Assembly: GCF_030929505.1 (NCBI RefSeq)
Contig: NZ_JAVFVV010000005.1
Coordinates: forward strand, 62,001-126,000
DNA length: 64,000 bases
Reading direction: 5' to 3'
Origin: Mesorhizobium sp. LHD-90
GTDB taxonomy: Bacteria; Pseudomonadota; Alphaproteobacteria; Rhizobiales; Rhizobiaceae
Made by a program: the position numbers and the translations under genes. Positions within the stretch are counted from its first letter, which is position 1. Each line of letters starts with the position of its first letter. The notes below the pieces were generated by a model. The model was not told where the DNA came from and did not search any database. It saw only the letters and a list, made by a program, of their open reading frames with translations. Positions 43,452 to 53,386 of the stretch are shown here, piece by piece.

Positions 43452-45290
43452 CTAATACACCCGCGCCTTGGGCGCGATCTTCTTGGGGTCGATGCCGCCC
43501 TGCTCTACCGGCAGCATGGTTTCCGTGTGCACCGGACGGTAGCCGAGCGTCACTTTTCCGGACGGATCGAGCCAAGACAGCGTATGCTTGCGCCAGTTCA
43601 CGTCGTCGCGGGCGGAAAAATCCTCGCGGGCATGCGCTCCGCGGCTCTCCTTGCGCGCCTCCGCGCCGTAGACCGTGGTGATGGCATTGGCCATCAGGTT
43701 CTCCAGTTCCAGCGTCTCGACGAGGTCGGAATTCCAGATCATCGAGCGGTCGGACACTTTTATGTCCGGCAGTTCGCTCCAGATCGCCGAAATCCGTTCG
43801 CAACCCTTGGCCAGCGATTCCTGCGTGCGGAACACGGCGGCGTCCTCCTGCATGGCGCGCTGCATCTTCTCCCGCAGCACCGCGGTCGGGGTCGAGCCGT
43901 TGGCATTCCGCAGCCGGTCGAAGCGCTCCATGATCTTGTCGACGGAGGCTTCGTTGATGGACGGGATCGCCGACTTGCGGTCGATGACCTGGCCGGCGCG
44001 GATCGCCGCGGCGCGGCCGAACACGACGAGGTCGATCAGCGAGTTGGAGCCAAGCCGGTTGGCGCCGTGGACCGAGGCGCAGCCCGCTTCGCCGACCGCC
44101 ATCAGGCCGGGAAACACGGCATCAGGTTTTTCCGGTGTCGGGTTTAGCACCTCGCCCCAATAATTCGTCGGGATGCCGCCCATATTGTAGTGAACGGTTG
44201 GCAGCACCGGAATCGGCTCGCGGGTGACGTCGACGCCGGCGAAAATCTTGGCCGATTCCGAGATGCCCGGCAGCCGTTCGTGCAGCACCGCCGGATCGAG
44301 GTGGTCGAGATGCAGGAAGATGTGGTCCTTGTTCTTGCCGACGCCGCGCCCATCGCGGATTTCCATCGTCATGCAACGCGAGACCACGTCGCGGGACGCA
44401 AGATCCTTGGCCGAGGGCGCGTAGCGCTCCATAAAACGCTCGCCCTCGGAATTGACGAGATAACCGCCCTCGCCGCGCGCGCCCTCAGTGATCAGGCATC
44501 CTGCGCCGTAGATGCCGGTCGGATGGAACTGCACGAACTCCATGTCCTGCAACGGCAGCCCGGCGCGCGCCACCATGCCGCCGCCGTCGCCGGTGCAGGT
44601 ATGCGCCGAGGTCGCCGAGAAATAGGCCCGCCCATAGCCGCCGGTCGCCAGCACAACCATCTTTGCCGAGAAGCGATGGATGGTGCCGTCGTCGAGGTTC
44701 CAGGCGACCACGCCGGTGCAGCGGCTGCCGTCTTCCGACATGATCAGGTCGAGCGCGAAATATTCGACGAAGAACTGGGCGCTGTGGCGCAGCGACTGGC
44801 CGTAGAGCGTATGCAGGATGGCATGGCCGGTGCGGTCGGCGGCGGCGCAGGTGCGCTGCACCGGCGGGCCCTCGCCGAACTGGGTCATGTGGCCGCCGAA
44901 CGGGCGCTGGTAGATCTTTCCCTCCTCGGTGCGCGAGAAGGGAACGCCATAGTGCTCGAGCTCGTAGACGGCGGCCGGCGCCTGCTGGACCATGTATTCC
45001 ATGGCATCAACGTCGCCCAGCCAGTCCGACCCCTTGACGGTGTCGTACATGTGCCATTGCCAATTGTCCGGCCCCATATTGGCCAGCGAGGCGGCAATGC
45101 CGCCCTGCGCGGCAACGGTGTGCGAGCGCGTCGGGAAGACCTTTGTGATGCAGGCCGTGCGCAGGCCCTGCTCGGCCATGCCGAGCGTGGCGCGCAAGCC
45201 GGCGCCGCCGGCGCCCACCACCACCACGTCGAACTTGTGATCGACGAACCTGTAGCCTTTGCCGGCGGCCGCGGACGGTGCGTTTGCCAC
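43452..45290 (-). CDS. sdhA: succinate dehydrogenase flavoprotein subunit
   Basis: 612 residues from a GTG at 45290, four bases after the sdhD stop and with GGGGG upstream; length then matches other SdhA. The FAD motif is [15 protein letters not shown], the histidine that carries FAD is in SHTVAAQGG, and the active-site stretch is [10 protein letters not shown] with GGIPTNYWG. It oxidises succinate to fumarate at the inner membrane. The operon order is sdhC-sdhD-sdhA-vapD-sdhB. Confidence 0.97.
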   Translation of the reverse strand: MANAPSAAAGKGYRFVDHKFDVVVVGAGGAGLRATLGMAEQGLRTACITKVFPTRSHTVAAQGGIAASLANMGPDNWQWHMYDTVKGSDWLGDVDAMEYMVQQAPAAVYELEHYGVPFSRTEEGKIYQRPFGGHMTQFGEGPPVQRTCAAADRTGHAILHTLYGQSLRHSAQFFVEYFALDLIMSEDGSRCTGVVAWNLDDGTIHRFSAKMVVLATGGYGRAYFSATSAHTCTGDGGGMVARAGLPLQDMEFVQFHPTGIYGAGCLITEGARGEGGYLVNSEGERFMERYAPSAKDLASRDVVSRCMTMEIRDGRGVGKNKDHIFLHLDHLDPAVLHERLPGISESAKIFAGVDVTREPIPVLPTVHYNMGGIPTNYWGEVLNPTPEKPDAVFPGLMAVGEAGCASVHGANRLGSNSLIDLVVFGRAAAIRAGQVIDRKSAIPSINEASVDKIMERFDRLRNANGSTPTAVLREKMQRAMQEDAAVFRTQESLAKGCERISAIWSELPDIKVSDRSMIWNSDLVETLELENLMANAITTVYGAEARKESRGAHAREDFSARDDVNWRKHTLSWLDPSGKVTLGYRPVHTETMLPVEQGGIDPKKIAPKARVY

Positions 45291-45294
45291 TGGA

Positions 45295-45690
45295 TCAGCC
45301 CCCGAATGCCATTTTGAGAAGCGCAAAGCCGGCCGCGACGCCGACCGCGGCCGTGAAGAAGGTGTTGAGTACCAGCAGGGCAAGCTTCATACCCTCGCCA
45401 TGCACGTAGTCCTCGATGATCACCTGCATGCCGATGCGCATGTGGTAGAGGCCGGATATCACGAACAGCAGCAGCACCAGCGCCACAAGCGGGTTGGAAA
45501 GCACGGCACGTGTCTCCGCAAACCCCGCCCCGTTCAGCGAAATCAGAAGGCCGACGAAGAACAGGGTCAGCGGAACGTTGGCGATGGCGGTAAGCCGCTG
45601 CCGCCAGAAATGCTCGGTGCCTTCGCGGGCCGAGCCCAGCCCGCGCACCCTGCCGAGAGGTGTGCGCATGTCGTTCTTGCCGCTGCTCAT
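45295..45690 (-). CDS. sdhD: succinate dehydrogenase membrane anchor subunit
   Basis: 131 residues from the ATG at 45690, two bases after the sdhC stop. Three membrane helices ([50 protein letters not shown]) and the haem/quinone-site region [16 protein letters not shown] are present. It anchors SdhAB to the membrane and helps form the ubiquinone site. Confidence 0.93.
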   Translation of the reverse strand: MSSGKNDMRTPLGRVRGLGSAREGTEHFWRQRLTAIANVPLTLFFVGLLISLNGAGFAETRAVLSNPLVALVLLLFVISGLYHMRIGMQVIIEDYVHGEGMKLALLVLNTFFTAAVGVAAGFALLKMAFGG

Positions 45691-45692
45691 GG

Positions 45693-46109
45693 TCAGGCTC
45701 CCCGCGCCAGATAGCCGACGACCCAGATCGCCAGCGTCAGCACCACCGAGCCGGCGAGCGTTGCCCAGGCGATCTTCGACGCCGTGTGTTTTTCCAATCC
45801 TGTCCCGGTATCCCAGACGAAGTGGCGGATGCCGCCCAGCATGTGGTGCATCAGCGCCCAAGTGTAGCCGAACAGCACGAGGCGCCCGAGCCAGGAGCCG
45901 AAGATGCCGTTGACGAAATCGAAGTAGCTTTCGGAGATCGAGGCCGCGACCAGCCACCAGACGACCAGCAGCGTCCCGAAATAGAGGGCGCCGCCGGTGA
46001 TGCGATGGACGATCGACATCGTCATCGTGATGGTTGGGCGGTAAATGGTGAGATGCGGCGAAAGCGGCCGGGCGCGCGGGGATTGGCGGGTGGCTGGTGA
46101 TTGGCTCAT
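45693..46109 (-). CDS. sdhC: succinate dehydrogenase cytochrome b556 subunit
   Basis: 138 residues from the ATG at 46109 (AAGGGGC upstream). The SdhC signature RPLSPHLTIYRPTITMTMSI is followed by HRITGG, and the haem-ligand region is LMHHMLGGIRHFVWDTG. Three helices follow the family pattern. It is the first gene of the sdh operon, with a possible sigma-70 promoter about 80 bases upstream. Confidence 0.95.
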   Translation of the reverse strand: MSQSPATRQSPRARPLSPHLTIYRPTITMTMSIVHRITGGALYFGTLLVVWWLVAASISESYFDFVNGIFGSWLGRLVLFGYTWALMHHMLGGIRHFVWDTGTGLEKHTASKIAWATLAGSVVLTLAIWVVGYLARGA

Positions 46110-46186
46110 GGCTGCCCCTTGTCGTCGTCGCCCATCCCGTCGCCGGAACGACATGGACCGTATCCGAAAGCGACTGGACGATGGCT

Positions 46187-46215
46187 ACTTAATGCGCTTT
46201 TCGCACCGCGTCAAA
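46187..46215 (-). promoter_or_regulatory. possible sdh operon promoter
   Basis: The minus strand reads TTTGAC, 17 bases, TTAAGT. The -35 is acceptable and the -10 poor (3 of 6). It would start transcription near 46180, giving a 70-base leader before sdhC. The remaining bases to 46399 show no gene. Confidence 0.4.
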
Positions 46216-46399
46216 GGCCAAAAAACCGTTGCGGCGCGCGGATTTAGTCACGAAGAATGAGCAATGTGTGGGTGCGCTGCACTTCAATCGGTTCAACATA
46301 TTGGCGCTCGCGCCAGGGCTCTGAAAACCAGCCGAGGGAGGCAAAATCGCCGATTGCGCCGCCGCTGTATAAATCGGACAAAAAATCGTGGCGGGCTAC

Positions 46400-46732
46400 C
46401 TATCGCGAGCAGTCCATCGGCTTGCCGCCCTTGACGTAGAGCGCATTGTTGCCTTCCAGAACAAGCGCGTATCCGGGCAGCCCGTAGCGCGAGCGTTGTT
46501 CGGCGGGGGCGGCCGGCAGGGTGACGGTCTCGCCGCTCATGTCGGTCAGCACGACCTCGCTCGACCGGTTGTCGACAGTGATCGAACCGTCCTCACAGCG
46601 GAATGTCGCGAGGCCTGGCCGGTTTTCCAGGTGCGCCGCCGCATGGGTGGAAGCGGCATCGCCTTCGCCGACACAGGCGGCAAGGCACACGAAGGGCATG
46701 GACAGGAGGGCAATCCCAACAATTCGACGCAA
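46400..46732 (-). CDS. lipoprotein, MliC-like (lysozyme-inhibitor type)
   Basis: 110 residues. The N terminus is a lipoprotein signal peptide ending in the lipobox CLAAC (cysteine near residue 20). The mature part FRCEDGSITVDNRSSEVVL, SRYGLPGYALVLEGNNALYV and the closing PMDC match the layout of membrane-bound inhibitors of c-type lysozyme: two outer Cys and a small eight-stranded barrel. The family call is by pattern. Confidence 0.72.
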   Translation of the reverse strand: MRRIVGIALLSMPFVCLAACVGEGDAASTHAAAHLENRPGLATFRCEDGSITVDNRSSEVVLTDMSGETVTLPAAPAEQRSRYGLPGYALVLEGNNALYVKGGKPMDCSR

Positions 46733-47284
46733 CGCTACCCTCCTTCATCGGCGCCAAGCATAAGTTCGGACAGGATCGGCGATCAATGGGGCGGGAGCGG
46801 GGCAGGTCCGATATCCACCGCGGGCTGGAAACAGGCGCGATCTCAATGACTTCGGGCGCCCGGCCGAACGCGGCTTGTACGGCCTCCTGTGGGGGAGCCG
46901 GGATGAAAGCCGTCCGCGGGCGACACTTCGCCACGCATGTGTGAAGTCCGGAAGATCGAGCAGTTTCAAAGAATTGTTCGAGTAGCAGGACCGCAGCCGC
47001 GTAATTCGCTTCACGAACCCTCTTTTTTCGGCGCCGCGCATGGCGACTACGGGGCGATACGGATTGGCGGAAGAGGGTTTTCGTCCAACGCGCTTCGCTC
47101 GATTTGCGAGGCCCGGACGGCCCGCCTTTGCATCTGTGAGCCCAAAAGGGCGGGCGGAGAAAATCGACGGCCGACCCCGGCAGCGGGCCGAGGTCAGCAG
47201 TGGAGTCGCAGCAAGGAAATGGCTCATGGCCCTCCCGTCGTTAACCATAATCCCCGATAGGCGGCGCGGCGAGATGCCGTGCCC
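46733..47284. other. 550-bp stretch without a supported gene
   Basis: Several open frames cross it on both strands, but none has a ribosome binding site or recognisable protein pattern. A hairpin GCCCGCC...GGCGGGC spans 47119-47154. The right end approaches the TTAA boxes of the next gene. Confidence 0.5.
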
Positions 47285-47309
47285 TTAACTTTGGTTAAGA
47301 AAGTATTAA
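47285..47309 (+). promoter_or_regulatory. CtrA-type TTAA boxes
   Basis: Three TTAA half-sites at 47285, 47295 and 47306 are spaced by six and seven bases; the last two give the classical TTAA-N7-TTAA, within GGTTAA-GAAAGTA-TTAACC. This matches the binding motif of the cell-cycle regulator CtrA. It lies 45 bases upstream of the start codon of the exported protein gene. Confidence 0.65.
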
Positions 47310-47353
47310 CCTTGCGATTCGAGGAGGCTTTGCCTCGAGCCAAGGAGAGCATG

Positions 47354-47716
47354 ATGCGTCTCGCACTCGAAATTCTCGCAGGCGCCGCGATGAGCGCGGC
47401 CCTTGCGATCGCGACGGCCGCGCCGGCCGCCGCCTGGGATCAAGACCTGGTCTACGCCGACAGTTTCGGCAATCTCGTCATCGAGAGCGCCGCCGGCTTC
47501 AAGCGTATCATCGTCGGCGAGGGTGCCCAGGCCGAGCGCCTGTCGAAATTTGTCGGCGCGGGCCAGCCGGATGGCGGCGAGGTCATCTATGCCGACCCGG
47601 CCAGAGAGATCATCTCGGAAGGCTGTTATCGGCCGCCGGTATTGGTGAAGGGCCGCAGCTACATGTATGGCTTCGACCAGGGCGAAATTCCACTGCAAGG
47701 GGGACCCTGCCGCTGA
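47354..47716 (+). CDS. exported small protein of unknown function, CtrA-box gene
   Basis: 120 residues; an adjacent ATG three bases upstream is too close to AAGGAG. A signal peptide runs to about residue 27 (AMSAALAIATAAPAAAWD). The mature part (LVYADSFGNLVIESAAGFKRI, GGEVIYADPAREI) has two cysteines (EGCYRP and PCR) that may form a disulfide in the periplasm. No family is recognised. CtrA-like boxes stand upstream. It is followed 176 bases later by the membrane-protein gene. Confidence 0.68.
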   Translation: MRLALEILAGAAMSAALAIATAAPAAAWDQDLVYADSFGNLVIESAAGFKRIIVGEGAQAERLSKFVGAGQPDGGEVIYADPAREIISEGCYRPPVLVKGRSYMYGFDQGEIPLQGGPCR

Positions 47717-47892
47717 GGGATCATCGGGAATTGGCGGCGGACGGGCTGTGAACACCGTTTTCGCCACGTCCTGATCCATCTGCAATCGGTCGCCAGGGCG
47801 CTTCCGGGCCGCGAAACTGCCCCGGCCCTTTTTCGGTCACCTTTGTCCGGCCAAGCTTGGCGACCGGGGCGTTGAGGAACGGTTAACCTTAA

Positions 47893-49260
47893 ATGAGCCA
47901 TGCGGCCCAGTCTCGCCGGCTGAAGGACCATATTGCCGGCCTCGAAACCATGACGCGTTTCGTGCTCGCCACGCTGGCGCTGGCGAGCGGCGTCTACACC
48001 TATCTCGGCGTGCGCAGTCTGCTCGACGGCTCCGCCACGGTCGTGTTCTTCGCGGCCGTCATCTACTCGGCGTCGGTGTCCGTCGCCATGTACGGCTTCT
48101 GGACCTACCTGATCCGTTTCCTGCCGGAGATGCGCGACGGCGGCTCGCGGCTGGCGCTGGTCGGCATCATGGCGGTCGGCTCGGCGATGATCATCGCCAT
48201 GTCGTCCTGGCTGAACGCCGCCGCCTTGGCCGGTTCGGCGGCGGTGGAGCAACATCTCGCCATCACCATCGAGGAATATACCGCCGACCTCGACCAGGCG
48301 CATGGCAACGCGCTGGGCGCGCTGTCGCTGCTGCCCGACATCCAGCGCGCCGGCGAGCGGTTTTCGCGACTTGCCGCCGACGAGCAGGCCTCGGGCGCGC
48401 TGACCGGCACCTCCGGCTCCGGCAGCGTGGTGCAACTGCTCAGCCAGATGGCAGCGCAGATGAAGGAACTGGAGACCACCATCCAGTCGTCGCGCGAGCC
48501 GATCCAGCAGGCATTCGAGCAGGGCCAGAAACATCTTTCGACGATGCGCGGGCTGGTCTCGGCGCCGGGGCCGATCGAGCAGCGCTCCGACCAGTTCGCA
48601 GCGGAATCGGTGGCGCTGTCGGGCGTGATCTCATCGCTGGAGCAGACGTCGATCGCCGCCTCGGTCAGCCGCGCCGCCGCCGACCTGACTGTCGGCTTCA
48701 TCGCTCCGGTCGCCGACGGCACGACCCCGGACCTTGCCGGCCGCCAGGACCAGGTGATGGCGACGATCCGCGCCTCGGTCGCGGCGCAGTCCAGGGCGCT
48801 GTCCGACGCGGCCGCCGAGATTCTCAACCAGCCGAAAGTGCCGGAGCGCCGCTACGTGCCGCTGACCTCGGCGGAAGCCGTGCTGCGTTATGCCGGCGAT
48901 TTCATTCCGAGCTGGGCCGGCGCGATCTCCATCGATCTCCTGCCCGCCGTGCTGGTCGGCATCATGGCGGTGGTGCATGGCGTGATGCGGCGCGGCGAGG
49001 ACGATCTGGAAGAGGCCGATCGCATCACGGCGGGCGACATGCTGCGGTCGCTGAAATACAACGAACTTTTGCAGGTACGGCTGCGGGAGCAAAGGACTGC
49101 GGAAAGCAATGCAGCGGACGACATGCCGGCCAGTGCGCCCGTCATGTCGGAAGCATCGCCGCCGGTTGAGCCGGAACGTCCGGAGCCGCCGGCCAGGCAA
49201 GGCACCGCCGAAAACGTGACGCCGCTTTCGCTCTCCGACCGCAAGCGGTTCGAGCCATGA
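47893..49260 (+). CDS. multi-helix membrane protein with coiled-coil loop, unknown function
   Basis: 455 residues. About three N-terminal helices (FVLATLALASGVYTYLGV, VVFFAAVIYSASVSVAMY, LALVGIMAVGSAMIIAMS) are followed by a long alpha-helical domain (about 115-320, e.g. LLSQMAAQMKELETTIQSS). One C-terminal helix (ISIDLLPAVLVGIMAVVHGV) precedes an acidic, proline-rich tail. GAGGA is 14 bases before the ATG. Its end overlaps the next gene by four bases, so the products are probably made together. No family is recognised. Confidence 0.78.
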   Translation: MSHAAQSRRLKDHIAGLETMTRFVLATLALASGVYTYLGVRSLLDGSATVVFFAAVIYSASVSVAMYGFWTYLIRFLPEMRDGGSRLALVGIMAVGSAMIIAMSSWLNAAALAGSAAVEQHLAITIEEYTADLDQAHGNALGALSLLPDIQRAGERFSRLAADEQASGALTGTSGSGSVVQLLSQMAAQMKELETTIQSSREPIQQAFEQGQKHLSTMRGLVSAPGPIEQRSDQFAAESVALSGVISSLEQTSIAASVSRAAADLTVGFIAPVADGTTPDLAGRQDQVMATIRASVAAQSRALSDAAAEILNQPKVPERRYVPLTSAEAVLRYAGDFIPSWAGAISIDLLPAVLVGIMAVVHGVMRRGEDDLEEADRITAGDMLRSLKYNELLQVRLREQRTAESNAADDMPASAPVMSEASPPVEPERPEPPARQGTAENVTPLSLSDRKRFEP

Positions 49261-50099
49261 GCCTGCCGGGTGATATTCGGTCGGTCGACGCGCCGACGGA
49301 GCGGGAAACGCGACCCAACCTGCTGGTCCGCTACCTCTCGCGCTTCGACGACGGCGAGGTGCTTCGCTGGGGGTTTCGCGGCCTGCTGATAGGCGCGGTC
49401 AGCGTTCTGGCGATCGACCTGCGCGATCTCGCCGAAACCAATGGCTGGGCTTTTGCCGAGATCGCAGCACCCGCGGATATGGAGCCGGTGCTGCCGCCCG
49501 CCGTTAAGGTCGGCGTGCCCGACGCTCCCTCGACCGATCCGCGTCCCTTCCTGACGACCGAAGAAAGCCTGCTCGGCAAGCCGATGAGTTTTGCGCTCGA
49601 GCCCGGCGGCCGATTGAAGGCAACAGGCAGCATCCAGCCGGGAACCGCCGAACGTTTCGCCGCCGAAATGAACGAGCGTGGCGAATATGTAAAGACCGTG
49701 TCGCTGAATTCGCCCGGCGGCGCGCTGGACGACGCGATGGCGATGGCCCGCCTGATCCGCGAACGCGGCCTCGACACCGAGGTCGCCGACGGCGCGCTTT
49801 GCGCCTCCTCCTGCCCGCTGCTGATGGCCGGCGGAAAACACCGCGCGGCCGGCGACAAGGCGGCGATCGGCGTGCACCAGTTCTACGCCGCCGCCACGAT
49901 CGAGTCCGCGCCCGAACAGATCATGGCCGACGCGCAGTCCACCACCGCACGGATTTCGCGGCATTTGGCGTCCCTCGACGTCGATCCGGCACTATGGCTG
50001 CACGCGCTCGATACGCCGCCGCGCGCCCTCTATTACTTTTCGCGCGAGGAACTGTCGGCCTACCGGCTGGTCAGCGGGAAAACCGCGAAGAAAAAATAG
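49257..50099 (+). CDS. ClpP/crotonase-fold membrane-anchored protein
   Basis: 280 residues. One N-terminal helix (WGFRGLLIGAVSVLAIDL) anchors a periplasmic domain. From about 130 the ClpP-like fold appears: VKTVSLNSPGGALDDAMAMA, then a Ser in GALCASSCPLLMAGGKHRAA and the helix GVHQFYAAA with a His. The Ser and His are placed as in SppA/ClpP-type serine proteases; the Asp/Lys of the catalytic set is uncertain. It starts with ATGA overlap with the preceding membrane protein, a likely partner. Confidence 0.8.
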   Translation: MSLPGDIRSVDAPTERETRPNLLVRYLSRFDDGEVLRWGFRGLLIGAVSVLAIDLRDLAETNGWAFAEIAAPADMEPVLPPAVKVGVPDAPSTDPRPFLTTEESLLGKPMSFALEPGGRLKATGSIQPGTAERFAAEMNERGEYVKTVSLNSPGGALDDAMAMARLIRERGLDTEVADGALCASSCPLLMAGGKHRAAGDKAAIGVHQFYAAATIESAPEQIMADAQSTTARISRHLASLDVDPALWLHALDTPPRALYYFSREELSAYRLVSGKTAKKK

Positions 50100-50260
50100 G
50101 GTCACGATCCGCCTATTTTTACTGACGCACGCTATGCGCCAGCGTTCCCAAATCCGCCTTGAACGCCGGACGTCCGGACGGCAACCAAGCTGCCACTGCG
50201 CCCATCCATTCGCGCATCGGCGGCATGGAATGTGCGCATGGCGGTCGAGCGATCCAAGCG

Positions 50261-50992
50261 TCAAACCTGCCGCATGCCACCGTCGACGCAGAGCTCGGCA
50301 CCGGCGATGAAACTCGCCTCGTCGCTGAGCAGAAACAGCACCGCGGCGGCCACTTCCTCGGGCCGAGCCATGCGTCCGAGCGGGATGTGGCCGACAAGCG
50401 CCGAGCGCACTTCGTCCGACACCGCGTCGAACATCGCGGTGTCGGTTGGACCCGGGCTCACGACATTGACGCGAATTCCGCGCGGCCCAAGTTCAGCGGT
50501 CCAGGTGCGCGCATAGGAGCGCAAGGCGGCCTTGCTTGCGGAATAGGTGCCGTAGGAGGACACGCCAGCCGTATCCGCGGCTGAGCCGACGAGCACGACG
50601 GAGCTGCCGTCTCCCATGATGCCGACCGCCTCCTGCAGGGCGAGGACCGAGCTGCGGACATTGACCAGGAAATGACGTTCGAAATGCTCCGGCGTTTCGT
50701 CGGCGAGCAGCGCCGGTTCCGATATACCCGCGTTCACAACCAGCGCATCGATGCGGCCATGCTCATCCCGAACCGTCGCGATGGCCCTGGACACATCCTG
50801 CGGCATACCGGCATCGGCGACGATGCCACGCGCCCCGTGTCCGATATTCCTGGCTGCCGTTTCGACCTCTCTGCGCTGCCGTCCCGTAAGAAACACCGCC
50901 GCACCCTCGGCTGCAAGCCGTTCCGCGATGGCAAGGCCGATACCCTTTGCACCACCCAACACCAGCGCAACCTTGTCCGTCATTCGAGCCAT
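50261..50992 (-). CDS. short-chain dehydrogenase/reductase
   Basis: 243 residues from the ATG at 50992. Cofactor motif LGGAKGIGLAIAERL (residues 10-25), VVNAGIS, the active-site Ser in VVLVGSAADTAG and YSASK follow the classical SDR order; the end reads AGAELCVDGGMRQ. It lies 44 bases behind an amidohydrolase gene on the same strand, and the pair could act in one catabolic step series. Substrate unknown. Confidence 0.88.
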   Translation of the reverse strand: MARMTDKVALVLGGAKGIGLAIAERLAAEGAAVFLTGRQRREVETAARNIGHGARGIVADAGMPQDVSRAIATVRDEHGRIDALVVNAGISEPALLADETPEHFERHFLVNVRSSVLALQEAVGIMGDGSSVVLVGSAADTAGVSSYGTYSASKAALRSYARTWTAELGPRGIRVNVVSPGPTDTAMFDAVSDEVRSALVGHIPLGRMARPEEVAAAVLFLLSDEASFIAGAELCVDGGMRQV

Positions 50993-51036
50993 GGCAACAT
51001 CTCTCGCGTCGATGATAGCCGCTGATCGCACACCGC

Positions 51037-52011
51037 CTATGCAACAGCGCCCACGATAGTGTCGGGCTTTTGCTGTGGTATCCGGAACCAGGCCGCGGCA
51101 GTCCCCCGGAACATCGCGTCCTTTTCGTCGTCGGAGAAGCTGGAGACGATATGCTCGTAGGCATCGTAGAGCCGGTCGAATCCATAGGACAGGCCGTCGA
51201 TGGGAAGATGGCTGCCGAACATGCACCGCTGCGGGCCGAAGGCTTCGATGACAGTGAGGATCCAGGGGTCGACTTCAGTCTCGCTCCAGTCGAGACCGAA
51301 AATGCACTCGACGGCGGAGATGCTGGCACAGGTATTGCCGCAGCGGCCAAGCGCCAGCATGTCCGTGCGCCAACGCGAAAAGCCCTCGGCACCGCGATCG
51401 GTCGGCCAACCCATCACAGCTATGGTGAAGCCGATCTGGGGGTGAGCGCGAACCACGCCAAGCAGTTCCGGCAGTTGCGGCGCAAAAACCTCGAGTCCGC
51501 AGTGCAGGTCGCGCCCTTGCAGCGAGCCTAGCCCCTTGAGCCAGTCCGGGTCACTCATGAAGTCCGGCCGCGCGGCCATCCGGCGAAGCGGAACCTTCTC
51601 GTCCCAGCCGAGATGCTGGCGCACGGCAGAGAGGCCCGGCACGTTACGATAGGCTTCGAGCTGGCGCGGCAATCCCGGATCGGCAAAGTCCACCACGCCT
51701 ACAAGCGCCATCGGCAACGAGGTGGACGCCGCAAGCCGCCGCGCCCATGCAATCTCTCCGAGCGTATCCTCGGCGATGAATTCATGCCAGACGAGACCTG
51801 AAACGGCGCGCGACCGGGTGCTTCGCAGATAATCGTCGATGCCATAGACGCGCGGCAGCGCGTCGTAGTCGCCGACCAGTGCCTCGAAGGTCGGATTCCG
51901 ATCTTCAAAGATGCCGTAACGGATCGCACGGCTGTCGTAGAGGTGCGCATGGGCATCGACGATCGGTCGCCGGCTGGAAGAGATGCCATGCTGATGTCTG
52001 CTTCCCCTCAA
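51037..52011 (-). CDS. amidohydrolase-2 family metal-dependent hydrolase
   Basis: 324 residues. The TIM-barrel family marks are HxH in VDAHAHLYD near residue 20, a metal-ligand region in GLVWHEF and a late GSHLPIDGL. Members decarboxylate or hydrolyse lactones and aromatic acids. No ATG exists near the family N terminus, so a TTG at 52011 is taken; the start is uncertain. It lies upstream of the SDR gene in one operon. Confidence 0.82.
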   Translation of the reverse strand: MRGSRHQHGISSSRRPIVDAHAHLYDSRAIRYGIFEDRNPTFEALVGDYDALPRVYGIDDYLRSTRSRAVSGLVWHEFIAEDTLGEIAWARRLAASTSLPMALVGVVDFADPGLPRQLEAYRNVPGLSAVRQHLGWDEKVPLRRMAARPDFMSDPDWLKGLGSLQGRDLHCGLEVFAPQLPELLGVVRAHPQIGFTIAVMGWPTDRGAEGFSRWRTDMLALGRCGNTCASISAVECIFGLDWSETEVDPWILTVIEAFGPQRCMFGSHLPIDGLSYGFDRLYDAYEHIVSSFSDDEKDAMFRGTAAAWFRIPQQKPDTIVGAVA

Positions 52012-52068
52012 CAGAACCTGCGCTGCCCACCGTGATTGTTGTTCGTCATGGCTGGTTCCAAGCCCGAT

Positions 52069-53265
52069 TCACCCCGCCCGGCCCACCAGCGCGCTGGGCA
52101 TCACCGCCGCCGGCCGCGCAACCCGTACGCAGTCGCGCCCATCCTTCTTGGCGACGTAAAGCGCCTCGTCGGCCCGCCGCATCAGTCCCGACAGGTTTTC
52201 CGGCGGTAGCAGTTCCGCAACACCGAAACTCGCGGTGAAGCGCATGTCGGACGGCAGCCCGCCGACCGGCAGGGTGGAGAAAGCGCTGCGCACGCCCTCG
52301 GCAAAAAGCCGCGCGGCGACCAGATTTGCGCCCGGCAGGACGATGGCGAACTCCTCGCCGCCGAGCCGGGCCGCGATCGGGCGGGTGCCGGCAGCATCCT
52401 TCAGGACGGTGGCAAATGCCTGGATGACGCGGTCACCGCTGGCATGACCGAACGTGTCGTTGACGGTCTTGAAGTGGTCGAGATCGGCCATGACGAGCGC
52501 GGCCGGCGTTCCCTGGCGCGCGGTGTCTTCCAGCGCCGAGGCCGCCAGCCGCTCGAAGCCGCCGCGGTTGTAGAGGCCGGACAAGGTATCGGTCTCGGAC
52601 TTGGAGGTCACGACGGCCAGAATGTCGCGCACCATGATCACCAGCATCAGCAGCGCGATGCCGATGGCGAAGATGGTGGCCAGCGTCTGCGAAAACAGCG
52701 CGTAATTCGTCGTGAGGTAGTCCTGCGGCGTCGCTCCCGTGCCGCCGGCGAAAACCATCAGGAACGGCTTCGACAGGAACTGCAGAGAGCTTGCCGACAG
52801 AAGCACGAGCAGTACCGTGTCCAGCCGCCCGCGGGCGCGCGACAGGCCGACAATCCATACGCCTATCATCTGCATGGCGAAGTAGGGCGCCTGATAGGCC
52901 AGCATGCGCCAGAACGAGGTGCGTGGCATGTCCTGGATCAGCGTGCAGACGACCACCGACAGGATGAAGGTGACGGCGATCGCCGTGCGCGGGTTGCGGA
53001 CCGAGTATTTCTCGGCAAGCCCGACGTTGAACAGCGCCATGCCGGCCAGCACCATGGCGAAGGAGAACACCACGGCCGGCGTGTTGCTGCCCAGCATGTA
53101 GATGGTGAACTCGACGCCGAAATAGGCCATGCCGAGCCCGTAGCCGAGCGCGAACCAGCGCGCCGCGGTAAGCTTGGCGTCATAGAGGGCGACCGTGAGA
53201 AAGGCGGCGGCGAGCAGGCCGGCCACGACAAAATTGATCGCGAGGATAAATCCCGCTCCGCTCAT
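52069..53265 (-). CDS. membrane diguanylate cyclase (GGDEF)
   Basis: 398 residues. Six or seven helices occupy residues 1-210; the GGDEF domain (about 235-390) shows DLDHFKTVNDTFGHASGD and the signature RLGGEEFAIVLPG. GGEEF is an active form, so it should make c-di-GMP from GTP. The inhibitory I-site RxxD is absent (TRPIAAR precedes GGEEF), so product inhibition at this site is not expected. It is a paralogue of the next gene. Confidence 0.9.
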   Translation of the reverse strand: MSGAGFILAINFVVAGLLAAAFLTVALYDAKLTAARWFALGYGLGMAYFGVEFTIYMLGSNTPAVVFSFAMVLAGMALFNVGLAEKYSVRNPRTAIAVTFILSVVVCTLIQDMPRTSFWRMLAYQAPYFAMQMIGVWIVGLSRARGRLDTVLLVLLSASSLQFLSKPFLMVFAGGTGATPQDYLTTNYALFSQTLATIFAIGIALLMLVIMVRDILAVVTSKSETDTLSGLYNRGGFERLAASALEDTARQGTPAALVMADLDHFKTVNDTFGHASGDRVIQAFATVLKDAAGTRPIAARLGGEEFAIVLPGANLVAARLFAEGVRSAFSTLPVGGLPSDMRFTASFGVAELLPPENLSGLMRRADEALYVAKKDGRDCVRVARPAAVMPSALVGRAG

Positions 53266-53386
53266 TCAGTCTCTCCGCCGCATCATGCGGGTTGACGAAA
53301 GACAAAACACAGGCTTCCGAAGAAGCCGTTAACCCTGGGTCACCCGTCTGCCGAGTTCAATCGGGTAAGCAGCCCGCCGGTTCCGT

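Noticed and set aside
46745-47248. 167-residue minus-strand frame in the gap before the CtrA-box gene
   Set aside because: Composition is irregular, no ribosome binding site or motif is present, and it overlaps no conserved-looking segment.
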